64,000 nt of DNA from assembly GCF_001636405.1 (NCBI RefSeq), contig NZ_KV440950.1:2503712-2567711 (forward strand), in the 5' to 3' direction. A program made the position numbers and the translations under genes. Below, piece by piece: positions 24,344 through 32,805 of this stretch. The stretch is from Peribacillus frigoritolerans (GTDB taxonomy: Bacteria > Bacillota > Bacilli > Bacillales > DSM-1321). The notes beneath the pieces are model-generated. The model was not told the origin of the DNA. It made no database searches and worked only from the letters and a program-made list of their open reading frames with translations. The first letter of the stretch is position 1. Each line of letters begins with the position of its first letter.

Positions 24344-27088
24344 TTGAAAAATAAAGTAAAAAGTATATTGAGTTTTTTATTGATCTTTGCAATGATTTTC
24401 GGCGGAATTGGGCAAGCGGTGGTTGCCAAGGGCAATAACTCTAGTGAGCAAAATGTAAAACAGTGGTTAAGTGAATATGAATTCTATGAGGACACCAGAA
24501 TTGCAAAAATCTATGATCAGATTGCAATAAATGAATTAAAGCGTTTCGCGACAGTCATAAAAGAAACTAATGCTAAGTTTGATTCTAAACTGATAGCGGA
24601 ATTTGATGAAATCGGAGACTTTAAACAAAAAGATATTAATGAACTTGATGTACTTCAACAATTGATTGACCAATATGAACAAGCTGTTCAAGAGGAGTAT
24701 ATTCATGAGTCGGTTCTTAAAAGTGATCGGCTCTTGGAAATCAAACATAAGTTAACCATATGTTTATGGGGGTATGTAACAAAAAACGATTTTAATGAAC
24801 CAACTGAAGTATTACTTGCAGATATACTCTTTAATTTTTATTTATCGGATAAAATTGTCAATAAAAATGCTATCGGCATCTTAAAGGATATCTCCGATCA
24901 AGCAGATCACAAAGGAAATAAACTAAAAGCTCATTTGAATAACGCTGGGAAAATGTCTGAAAAAGGTAATGAGTTTCTAGAAAAAGATCTAGCTGTCCCT
25001 GCATCAAAATCCTATCAAAATGCTTATAAACAAGTGTTATTCGGACTTGAAAAAGCAGGCTATTCATTTAACACAGAATTCTTTGAATCTACCTCTGAAA
25101 CGGATGGCGATACTATAACAGATGGAAAAGAATTCCTAGAGGGAATGAATCCATTTAAAAAGGATACAGATGGTGATGGATTGCAGGACAATATTGAATA
25201 TGAGGTTAAATCATTTATTTCCCCGACAAAAATTGATACAGATCGTAATGGCATAAGTGATGCAGATGAAGATATCGATGAAGACGGCCTGAGTAATAAA
25301 GACGAGCAAGCTAATCAAACAAATTTGATTAAGGGAGATTCGGACCAAGATGATTTAACTGACGGATTTGAAGTACATCAGTTCGATTCATTACCTAATA
25401 AGTATGATACAGATAACGATGGGTTAAGTGATGGAGATGAATATGCTTTAAAGACAAATCCGAATGCTGCAGACGGCGACAATGACGGAAGCGAGGATTC
25501 ACAAGAACTCTATAAACAATCGATTAGTAAATCATTGATTCAGCCTGATAAATCAGAAATTAAAAGCGTAGAAATTGAGTTTAGTGCAAAGGATAATATT
25601 AATAAAACGACTAGAATTAGCAGCACAAACAACATAAATATTAAAACAACTAATTTACACGGTATTATTGGTTCCCCTGTAAGCATCAATACGCAATCAG
25701 AATTTGAGAAAGCAAGCATTCAGTTTACTTATGATGAAGCGAAGCTCGGAGACACGTTGGAAGATGATCTAGCCATCATTTGGTACAATGAAGACGAGGA
25801 AATGTTTGAAAGCATTAACACTGTGTTAGATACAAGTAAAAATACAATAAGTGTGGAAACTACTCACTTTGGTGAATATCTGGTTGTTGATAAGGCAAAA
25901 TGGTTGGAGCTATGGAAACGGGAAATAGACTACTCAAGGACGCATGATGAAAATAAAGATCTGCTTAACAATCTTGCAATGAAGACAGTAGGTGATGTAG
26001 GAAGAGGTGCCGAAAATGGTATATCAGGTGAGGTAGAAATTGATAAAACAGATTCGGACGGGGATGGCTTATACGACAGCTATGAAATTGAAGGAATGAA
26101 AACACCGTACGGTATAATTAACTCAGATCCTAATAAGAAGGATAGTGACGGAGATGGATTAACCGATGGGCAAGAAATGGGGCAATTAAAATCATTCACG
26201 GTAGAAATTTTTGGAGTTGAAATTCATTTTGAAGGTTTCTTTCCAACCAGTTTCCCTGACCGAAAAGATAGTGACGGAGATGGAAAGTTTGATAATGAGG
26301 ATTTGAGACCGTTGTACTCTGATTTTACCGATACAGAAATTTATCAATCAGATAGACCAGAAGGCTATGATGAAAATGGAAATGTAGCGAATGATATGAA
26401 AACAAATGATTATACAGAAGATGAAATAAAAGACATTAGCTGGATGTTCAGGTTCCAATTACTTGAATCTTATTTCCCAAGTATTCTCTTTTATGAGTTC
26501 GAGGATATGACAACAAGCTTGTTTTCCATGGGAGATATGGAAGATGTTATTTTAGATATGATTAATCATTTTAAAGAGGGAACTGGTAAAGAGTACAAAA
26601 ACCAGACTTTAACTAAAGAAGCGAGTGAGCATGAAACAACGAAAGCCTATGTTGAATTTGTCAAAAATGCCTTAGTTGATGAGCTAAAGAAAAATGGAGG
26701 TAATTTGGCAGCACTTAAATTGGATAAAAGTACAAAGAATACAAATGAATTTTATAATTTGATACAGAGAAATGCTAGTTATCCGACGTTTAGCACTTGG
26801 AGTGATCGAGTAGGTGGTCTTACAATTACAGTAAATGATACTTGGGGGAATACGGTATCCGTAAAAGATTTTTCTGTAGAGAATAATCATTTTAAAGGAG
26901 TCATGCGTGTTCGTTTATATGATCATTTTGGGTTGGATCGGCCAGATGTTGAGAAGGAGTATGTCAACTTAGCAGGATTCCGTTCCTGGTTTGTCTTACA
27001 GCATTATGATGAATATAATGGCAAATATAAGCCCTTTGTTACTGTAATGGAAATGGATGTACCATTTGAGGGGAAATTGAGTGATTAA
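24344..27088 (+). CDS. Large secreted protein: calcium-binding type 3 repeats plus DUF3289-like C-terminal domain
   Basis: About 914 aa from TTG 24344, chosen because GGGGTGAT sits 8 nt upstream; GTG 24332 lies inside that RBS. A Sec signal (to ~Ala29) precedes a helical region (~30-245). Then come thrombospondin type 3-like DxDxDGxxD repeats (~250-390: DTDGDGLQDNIEYE, DTDNDGLSDGDEYA), a beta domain ending THFGEYLVVD (~400-525), three further repeats (DSDGDGLYD, DSDGDGLTD, DSDGDGKFD) and a C-terminal domain. That domain (NASYPTFSTWSDRVGGLTI, VRLYDHFGLDRPDVEK, AGFRSWFVLQHYDEY) resembles DUF3289. The modular secretion-repeat-tip design recalls polymorphic toxins. The next gene overlaps it by 8 nt. 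Confidence 0.75.
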   Translation: MKNKVKSILSFLLIFAMIFGGIGQAVVAKGNNSSEQNVKQWLSEYEFYEDTRIAKIYDQIAINELKRFATVIKETNAKFDSKLIAEFDEIGDFKQKDINELDVLQQLIDQYEQAVQEEYIHESVLKSDRLLEIKHKLTICLWGYVTKNDFNEPTEVLLADILFNFYLSDKIVNKNAIGILKDISDQADHKGNKLKAHLNNAGKMSEKGNEFLEKDLAVPASKSYQNAYKQVLFGLEKAGYSFNTEFFESTSETDGDTITDGKEFLEGMNPFKKDTDGDGLQDNIEYEVKSFISPTKIDTDRNGISDADEDIDEDGLSNKDEQANQTNLIKGDSDQDDLTDGFEVHQFDSLPNKYDTDNDGLSDGDEYALKTNPNAADGDNDGSEDSQELYKQSISKSLIQPDKSEIKSVEIEFSAKDNINKTTRISSTNNINIKTTNLHGIIGSPVSINTQSEFEKASIQFTYDEAKLGDTLEDDLAIIWYNEDEEMFESINTVLDTSKNTISVETTHFGEYLVVDKAKWLELWKREIDYSRTHDENKDLLNNLAMKTVGDVGRGAENGISGEVEIDKTDSDGDGLYDSYEIEGMKTPYGIINSDPNKKDSDGDGLTDGQEMGQLKSFTVEIFGVEIHFEGFFPTSFPDRKDSDGDGKFDNEDLRPLYSDFTDTEIYQSDRPEGYDENGNVANDMKTNDYTEDEIKDISWMFRFQLLESYFPSILFYEFEDMTTSLFSMGDMEDVILDMINHFKEGTGKEYKNQTLTKEASEHETTKAYVEFVKNALVDELKKNGGNLAALKLDKSTKNTNEFYNLIQRNASYPTFSTWSDRVGGLTITVNDTWGNTVSVKDFSVENNHFKGVMRVRLYDHFGLDRPDVEKEYVNLAGFRSWFVLQHYDEYNGKYKPFVTVMEMDVPFEGKLSD

Positions 27089-27602
27089 AGTTAATTTAAA
27101 AATTATAGTTTTAATGATTTGTATATTCTTAATTCCATTAAACTTAATTGGATGTAAAAAGAATGAGGAATCAAGTGGGGAAACAAAGATTTTCGAAATT
27201 GAAAATACAGAAGAGATCTTTGGTAAAAAGGATGAAGAAGATGTGACTGTTAAAAAGCATTATATGATTCTAAATCCACCAAAAGATTTAATTGAATTGA
27301 AAGAAATAGTGGAAAAATACAGTAAGGAACATTCGGTTGAAGAAGAAATGAAAGTAATGGAAGGAAAAAACAGGATTTTTGATATATCCTTTTATAGGGA
27401 AAGTGAAGATTTGCCAAGAGACTGGCAGCTTGATGAAAGTTACATGAATACAGATCGGCTAGAACATCATAAGAATGATCTAATTGCATATATCATTTGG
27501 TCAGATGCTGAAACACAAAAAGAATACAATGTTTATGATAAAAATAAGGAAGGAAAGGTTATCAAGAGTAAGCATTTTATTGAGGATCAGCTTGTTGAGT
27601 GA
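27081..27602 (+). CDS. Small lipoprotein overlapping the DUF3289-like gene; candidate immunity protein
   Basis: 173 aa. The signal (VNLKIIVLMICIFLIPLNLIGC) ends in lipobox Leu-Ile-Gly-Cys. The mature part is acidic and helical (LIELKEIVEKYSKEHS, YRESEDLPRDWQLDES) with no recognised family. Its GTG start lies inside the last codons of the upstream gene, so the two are translationally coupled. A lipid-anchored product outside the membrane would suit protection against a secreted effector, but this role is inference from the arrangement. Confidence 0.68.
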   Translation: MIKVNLKIIVLMICIFLIPLNLIGCKKNEESSGETKIFEIENTEEIFGKKDEEDVTVKKHYMILNPPKDLIELKEIVEKYSKEHSVEEEMKVMEGKNRIFDISFYRESEDLPRDWQLDESYMNTDRLEHHKNDLIAYIIWSDAETQKEYNVYDKNKEGKVIKSKHFIEDQLVE

Positions 27603-27672
27603 TACTCTATCCATACCCTGGAAGTAATAAAATGGAAATTGCCTTTCTTAATGAACTAATGGTTGGCTTTAT

Positions 27673-27720
27673 CTAAAGATCGGAGCTGTCTTTAAGGCAG
27701 CTCTTTTCTTATGCAACTAA
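27673..27720 (+). repeat. Terminator-like repeat, copy 2 (right flank of secreted-protein island)
   Basis: CTAAAGATCGGAG is shared exactly with copy 1, and TGTCTTTAAGGCAGCT follows. The distal ATGCAACTA is shared with copy 3 at 45208. It terminates the lipoprotein gene. The flanking 27721-27907 shows no credible gene. Confidence 0.75.
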
Positions 27721-27907
27721 AGGAAGAAGGATTTAATACGGTTTCATACTTAGATAATGTATTTTAAAAAAAGAGGCGGAATGGAAGGGCTTATTTATGC
27801 ACTCAGAATTACAATATTAACGGGTCCGGATAGCTTAGCCGGAATAGTACGCATAATTCCTCAAAACAGTATGGTTATTTATAGATTTACAAAAATACAT
27901 TATGAAT

Positions 27908-27946
27908 TAAAAACAAAGGTGCCTCTACTGAGTGCACCTTTGTTTT
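27908..27946. terminator. Bidirectional terminator
   Basis: AAAACAAAGGTGC and GCACCTTTGTTTT pair around a 9-nt loop, with T runs on both strands. It lies just downstream of the minus-strand HxlR remnant. Confidence 0.82.
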
Positions 27947-27981
27947 TAATTTCTCTGGTATTGGGGTAACGTTTGTCTTTA

Positions 27982-28272
27982 TTAATCAACTCGCTCTCCA
28001 AACTTCCTCCCGAATTCTTCCATCAAATCAATAATAGGAATGAATTCCTCTCCTTTTGTGGTCAATGAATATTCAACTCGAGGAGGAGCCTCTGGATATA
28101 TCTTGCGATTAATTAAGACATCTGTTTCTAATTCTCGAAGTTGCTTTTTATGAGAACATTGGGAAATATCGCCTGAAAAAGCTTTAATTTCACTATAACG
28201 ACGCTCTTTAGACTTTATAAACCATAGAATAAGATATTTCCAACGGCCGGTTGGTTTAGCTATTTCAGTCAT
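27982..28272 (-). pseudogene. 5'-truncated HxlR-family regulator
   Basis: From GRWKYLILWF onward the frame is a good HxlR winged helix (QLRELETDVLINRKIYPEAP, PPRVEYSLTTKGEEFIPII). The N-terminal ~25 residues before GRWK, with the Cys-Pro and first helix, are replaced by antisense of a transporter gene (MTEIAKPT). The formal ATG at 28272 therefore arises from the junction and lacks an RBS. It is probably inactive. Confidence 0.7.
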
Positions 28273-28558
28273 TATACCAACGATCGGAGTTCTTTTAGTT
28301 TCAGCTCTTTTGGTCTTGCCAGCTGCATTTGCGATAAGGTTCATGAAAGGATTTATAGTGGTAATTGTGACTGCTGTTCTTATTGCCATGTTTAGTATCT
28401 TTTTGGGATCGGTCTCTTCCTATACATTAGGAACTCCACCAGGCGCTACCATTACTTTATTATTGGTCATCATCTTATTTATTGGTTTTCTGAGTCACAA
28501 ATTAGTAATAAGTGTCAATAGAAAAATTAAGAGACGAATACGTCAGGAAAGCTTATAA
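28250..28558 (+). pseudogene. 3' fragment of a metal ABC transporter permease (ZnuB/MntB type)
   Basis: The frame begins abruptly at GLAISVIIPTIGVLLVSALL and continues LVLPAAFAIRF, VTAVLIAMFSIFLGS and YTLGTPPGATITLLLVII. This matches the last three membrane helices of Zn/Mn ABC permeases, including the conserved GxxPGATI segment. About two thirds of the protein is missing. The break coincides with the HxlR remnant on the other strand (28240-28272). Confidence 0.65.
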
Positions 28559-28587
28559 CTATCAGTCGCTAGATTATATTAGAGAAT

Positions 28588-28785
28588 ATGGATTCGGGAG
28601 GTACAACTATTGTAATTCTGTCCAATAAAACAATCTTAAAGAAGATAAAGGAGCAAGAGCTTATCATTGAACCACTGAAACAATCCCAACAATCAGCTTC
28701 TATTGATTTACGGATAGGAAATCATTTTTTGACGATTGATGAATATTCCACACCTCTTATTTCACTGGACAAACCAGCTGCATAA
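28588..28785 (+). pseudogene. N-terminal fragment of a dCTP deaminase (Dcd/DUT family)
   Basis: After GGGAGG the frame reads VILSNKTILKKIKEQELIIE, then SQQSASIDLRIGNHFLTIDE and stops at ISLDKPAA. This is the N-terminal third of dCTP deaminase-like proteins (ILSxKTI, S-x-DLRxGN). The start codon appears lost (GTA where ATG is expected), and the catalytic C-terminal part is absent. Confidence 0.62.
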
Positions 28786-28807
28786 GGTTAATCTTATTTC
28801 CTTGATA

Positions 28808-29464
28808 TTAGATTGGGTTCGTTTTATCCAACTTGGATAATTCATGAAATAATTCCTTTAATCTTGTCTCATTTCTTACTAAATAACAGTCTAAAAAGAC
28901 ATTAAATTGTATGTTCAAATTAAGGGTGCAAAAATAATCATTTTCTTCTAATACGTTATAATTATTTAACCATAAGGAAAAGAAAAATGGATTTTGCAAA
29001 CCGGTAGCTATGTATTCTATCCATTTTGGAAAATCAGACCAGAAATCACCTGTAAATTTAAGGATCGATTTGTTCTCAATTAGTTCCTTATTTGATAAAC
29101 CAAGAGAGAGGGATAGTGAGACGATCTGCTTGGAACACATAATAAATACCTCATAGTAATTTTGTAGATTTGTGTGGTTCAGCTGTTGTTTTATTAATTG
29201 AGATGGAATCAAAAATGGAGGTGGATTAGCTACAAATGTTCCTTCTCCCTGTCTTGAATCGAGGTATCCTAAAAGTTCAAGACTTCGAATACCTTCTCTG
29301 ATTGATGAACGACTGACCCCTAATAATTCACTTAAATTTCTTTCGGTAGGAATTTTGGCCCCCTCAGATAGTTGCTCGGATTCAATATATTCAACAAGCT
29401 GATTTATAACCTGTTGATACATTTTGGGGGGCTGTTGAACTTTATAATTTCTATCTCTTTTCAC
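28808..29464 (-). CDS. FadR-subfamily GntR regulator with an atypical C-terminal half
   Basis: 218 aa. The N-terminal winged helix is clear (INQLVEYIESEQLSEGAKIP, LLGVSRSSIREGIRSLELL, SRQGEGTFVANPP). The C-terminal ~140 residues should be an FCD domain, but the metal-binding Asp/His pattern is not evident (FTGDFWSDFPKWIEYIATG only). It is divergent from a second FadR-type gene 290 nt away. Either could bind the TGGTCNGACCA palindromes at 30881 and 37655. Confidence 0.75.
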   Translation of the reverse strand: MKRDRNYKVQQPPKMYQQVINQLVEYIESEQLSEGAKIPTERNLSELLGVSRSSIREGIRSLELLGYLDSRQGEGTFVANPPPFLIPSQLIKQQLNHTNLQNYYEVFIMCSKQIVSLSLSLGLSNKELIENKSILKFTGDFWSDFPKWIEYIATGLQNPFFFSLWLNNYNVLEENDYFCTLNLNIQFNVFLDCYLVRNETRLKELFHELSKLDKTNPI

Positions 29465-29762
29465 TTATTAAACCTCCTGGATATTAGATAATTATCACCT
29501 GAATGAATATTAATAATTAATCGCTGACTAAACAAGTTACGATTCATTTTTGTAGATTTAATCAATTAAATAGGGTGAAATACAGAGTATTTTTTACGAG
29601 GTTCTATAAAAGCCTAATTTGATTACAAATCCCAACATATAACAATTCCTCTTTGACTGTTATTAAATTATATATGATTATATAGTATAATAATTATTAG
29701 TTATAAATGATACTTTAAAATGTAAGCATATTAACTTTAGAAGGTATAAAGAGGTGACAAGG

Positions 29763-30473
29763 TTGGTACTTAAAAATATTAAGAAAAAAAATTTATATGA
29801 AGAGATTATCTCTGAAATTATTCAATATATTCAGGAAGAAAATTTGAAACCGGGTGATAAGCTCCCTACTGAAAATGAATTTGTAGAAATATTTCAGGTA
29901 AGTAAAACAGCTATTAGAGAGGCGCTTAGTGTTCTTGTAGCTAAAGGGATTATAGAAAAGCGTTCAGGTGTTGGCAGTATATTGAAAGGGATAAATGGCA
30001 GTACCTTTGTTGAACCCATCACCCAGAAGCTTATGATGGAAGAACAAACGCTAAAAGAAATTCTTGAGTTCCGTAGGGGAATTGAAGTAGAGTCTGCTGC
30101 CCTAGCAGCCCAAAGAGCTACTAGCGAGCAACTAGAAGCAATTGAAAATGCCCACTTAGAATTGATTGAAGTGAATCGTAATGGGGGAATTGGGATAGAA
30201 GAAGATTATCGCTTTCATTCTTTGATTATTATTTCCTCTGGAAACTCTATCTATGAAACCATATTTGATATGATTTCTCCAACATTTTTAGAAGCATTAA
30301 AAGTCAGTAAGAATCAATCCAAGCGATTATCAAAATCATATTTAGAAGAGGCTCACCAAGAACATGAACGGATTCTTAAAGCCTTGAAGAAAAGGGATGC
30401 AGTAGAAGTTCGATTAGCTATGCTTGATCATCTCGAAAAAAACGAAATTAAAATTTGGAACAATGAGCTTTAA
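29763..30473 (+). CDS. FadR-subfamily GntR regulator (FCD domain)
   Basis: About 236 aa from TTG 29763 (GAGGTGA 6 nt upstream). The winged HTH (SEIIQYIQEENLKPGDKLPT, SKTAIREALSVLVAKG, EKRSGVGSIL) precedes an FCD domain. The FCD ligands are present: LEFRRGIEVESAALAA, DYRFHSLIIISSGN (D-x-x-x-H) and a final EEAHQEHERILKAL with His. It precedes the FAH-SDR-aminotransferase-symporter operon by ~475 nt and is the likeliest reader of its palindromic operator, as a metabolite-sensitive repressor. Confidence 0.83.
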   Translation: MVLKNIKKKNLYEEIISEIIQYIQEENLKPGDKLPTENEFVEIFQVSKTAIREALSVLVAKGIIEKRSGVGSILKGINGSTFVEPITQKLMMEEQTLKEILEFRRGIEVESAALAAQRATSEQLEAIENAHLELIEVNRNGGIGIEEDYRFHSLIIISSGNSIYETIFDMISPTFLEALKVSKNQSKRLSKSYLEEAHQEHERILKALKKRDAVEVRLAMLDHLEKNEIKIWNNEL

Positions 30474-30676
30474 GGTTTTGAATTGATACTATAAGGTATT
30501 ACATTATTTGCGATGGTTTTACTTAAAAAAGGTAAGACCACTATATTTTCTTTTTTTCACAAAATATTATTTGGCTTTTCATTTCGTATAGAAACAAGCA
30601 TTTGACTTGCTCTGTTTTACAAGAAGTTCTATAACGTTTTTTAGTATGTCACCATAATTGAAATTATTTTTAAAAT

Positions 30677-30711
30677 CAGCCAAGGCAAAGAAAACTGCTT
30701 GGCTGCTTTTT
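30677..30711 (+). terminator. Terminator after the FadR-type gene
   Basis: CAGCCAAG and CTTGGCTG pair around a 13-nt loop, followed by CTTTTTA. The remainder of 30474-30840 shows no gene. Confidence 0.8.
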
Positions 30712-30843
30712 ATGTTTTTTAAATTACTTAAAGTAATATTTTCTTCTGGATTATAGAAAGAATAGCCCTTGCTATATATAATTAATCTCTAAAATTTATC
30801 AATAATAATCGTTGATTCACGAAATTTAGTAAAAATAAAATAC

Positions 30844-30913
30844 TTTACAAATTCAAATTGTCTTTATATTATGAAAATAGATAAATTAATATGGTCAGAC
30901 CATATTAATTTAT
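30844..30913 (+). promoter_or_regulatory. SigA promoter with FadR-type operator for the FAH operon
   Basis: TTTACA (30844-30849), 17 nt, TATTAT (30867-30872) form a good SigA promoter. Directly downstream, a palindrome with 16-bp arms and a single central base spans 30881-30913, with core TGGTCAGACCA. That core is the classical GntR/FadR half-site pattern (TGGTCNGACCA). It would overlap the start of transcription, so it is a repressor site. A second site with the same 11-13 bp core arms is at 37655-37687. Confidence 0.75.
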
Positions 30914-30948
30914 GATGACTTAGTCAAAATAAATAGGAGGAATATTCT

Positions 30949-31863
30949 ATGAAATTAGCAACAATTCAGCGTAACGGAGAAGAAATGGCGGGGCTTGTAG
31001 TTCATGATGGAATTTTGTTGATAGAAGATTTAAATACTAAATTTAATCAGGAATGGTCAACAGACTTATTTGAAATGATTACTTCTAACCAATTAGATGG
31101 GATGAAACAATGGTATTACTCAGAAGGTAAAGAAAAAGTTGCAGAACTAGGAGACATTCTAATTCCTTTTCAAGAAGTAGAGTATGCACCTCTATATCGT
31201 CATCCAAGAAAAATTTGGGGAATTGGTTTGAATTATATAGAGCATGCAGCTGATTTAAACGAAAATGCACCGAATACAGAACCTGCAAGCTTTCTAAAAC
31301 CGGATACTACCATTATTGGTCCCAATGATACGATCAAAATTCCTTTGCAATCTGAGAGAACAACAGCAGAAGCAGAGCTTGGAATTGTTATTGGAAAGGA
31401 ATGTAAGGATGTGTCTGAAGAAGATGCGCCTAATGTAATCGCTGGTTTTACTACCATAATTGATATGACAGCAGAAGATATTTTACAGAGAAATCCTAGA
31501 TATTTGACTCGATCGAAAAGTTTCGATACATTTTTCAGTTTTGGTCCTCACCTGGTTACACCTGACGAAGTTGAAGAAGTAGTAAATTTAAATGTTTCTA
31601 CCGTTATTAACGGAGAGGTTCACCGGAAAAACATTGTTTCTAACATGTCTTTTCTTCCTTGGCATTTAATATCTTTCCACTCTAAGGTTATGAAATTATT
31701 ACCTGGTGATATCATCTCTACTGGTACTCCAGGAGCTGTCGTAATACGTGATGGGGACATTGTAGAATGTCATATTGATGGGTTTGAAAAACTGGTTAAT
31801 CATGTAAAAGATTTAAAACTTAAAGGGGAGGTAACTTCGCATGGAATTGAATCTTACAAATAA
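30949..31863 (+). CDS. FAH-family hydrolase/isomerase (HpcE/COG0179 type)
   Basis: 304 aa. A short N-terminal domain (ATIQRNGEEMAGLVVHDG) precedes the FAH core: IWGIGLNYIEHAADL, FLKPDTTIIGPND, the metal site TTAEAELGIVIGKE (E-x-E), D at FTTIIDMTAEDI and GDIISTGTPGAVV. Members hydrolyse acylpyruvates or decarboxylate/isomerise dicarboxylic intermediates. RBS AGGAGGAATATT. First gene of an operon with SDR (overlapping by 23 nt), aminotransferase and symporter, which suggests catabolism of an imported amino or dicarboxylic acid. Confidence 0.87.
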   Translation: MKLATIQRNGEEMAGLVVHDGILLIEDLNTKFNQEWSTDLFEMITSNQLDGMKQWYYSEGKEKVAELGDILIPFQEVEYAPLYRHPRKIWGIGLNYIEHAADLNENAPNTEPASFLKPDTTIIGPNDTIKIPLQSERTTAEAELGIVIGKECKDVSEEDAPNVIAGFTTIIDMTAEDILQRNPRYLTRSKSFDTFFSFGPHLVTPDEVEEVVNLNVSTVINGEVHRKNIVSNMSFLPWHLISFHSKVMKLLPGDIISTGTPGAVVIRDGDIVECHIDGFEKLVNHVKDLKLKGEVTSHGIESYK

Positions 31864-32626
31864 AGTTGCCCTTGTTGTTGCATCAAGCCAAGGACTCGGA
31901 AAGGCTATTGCAACACAACTAGTCAAGGAAGGCGTAAATGTCATGCTAACAAGCAGGGACAGCGTCAAATTGAGAGAATTACAGCGTGAACTTCACTCTT
32001 TGGGTAAAGGAAGGGTTGAATATTGTCAGGCTGATATTACAAATGTAGATGATATCCGTATGTTAGTTAGGAAAACGGCAGAGACATTTGATGGAATCGA
32101 TATTTTAATCAATAACGCAGGAGGACCTCCTAGTGGTAAGTTTGAACAATTCTCCGATGAAGATTGGGAAAAGGCATTTGAACTAAATTTGTTAAGCTAT
32201 ATCCGTTTAATTCGTGAAGCTTTACCTCATCTCAAGAAACAAGGAGGACGCATTATCAACCTAGCTTCTTCATCAATTAGGCAACCTATACCGGGACTTA
32301 TACTATCTAATACCTTTCGGTTAGGAATTGTAGGATTAACTAAAACTCTAGCGGAGGAATTAGCTCCATTTAATATACTGATTAACACGGTTGCACCGGG
32401 TAGAATTGCAACAGACAGAGTAGCATTCCTGGATCAAATCAAAGCAGATAAGCTTGGGACTACACGTGAAGAAGTGGCAAAAGCATCACAAGAAACGATC
32501 CTGCTGAAGCGTTATGGAACTCCAGAAGAGTTTGCCAATGTGGTGACATTCTTGGTATCAGATGCAAGCACATATATGACAGGAAGTTCCTTCTTAGTTG
32601 ATGGGGGTATGTTAAAGTCCATCTAA
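31841..32626 (+). CDS. SDR-family protein lacking the usual catalytic Tyr/Lys
   Basis: 261 aa. The cofactor loop is VASSQGLGKAIATQL. NNAGGPPSGKF and INLASSSIRQP follow. Where YxxxK is expected the sequence reads SNTFRLGIVGLTK, so Tyr is Ser and Lys is Arg. C-terminal VDGGMLKSI is intact. A recognised SDR branch with the LxLSNxxR pattern shares this change, so the enzyme may use another mechanism or only bind cofactor. It overlaps the FAH gene by 23 nt with RBS GGGGAGG inside it. Confidence 0.8.
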   Translation: MELNLTNKVALVVASSQGLGKAIATQLVKEGVNVMLTSRDSVKLRELQRELHSLGKGRVEYCQADITNVDDIRMLVRKTAETFDGIDILINNAGGPPSGKFEQFSDEDWEKAFELNLLSYIRLIREALPHLKKQGGRIINLASSSIRQPIPGLILSNTFRLGIVGLTKTLAEELAPFNILINTVAPGRIATDRVAFLDQIKADKLGTTREEVAKASQETILLKRYGTPEEFANVVTFLVSDASTYMTGSSFLVDGGMLKSI

Positions 32627-32805
32627 GAATAACAAAGGATTTTTCATTTTCATAGTAGATCATTAGGAGGCAATGCTTATAAACGAAACCATACTTAGGT
32701 TGAAACAGAATGTCAGCCAGAGAAGTTAGATTAAAAAGCAGTGATATTAAGGTCAATACCGAAAATACCACATAAAAATTTATCCTGATAAATATGAGGA
32801 GATGT

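Noticed and set aside
27757..27969. 70-codon plus-strand frame
   Set aside because: Ends inside the bidirectional terminator; no recognisable product.
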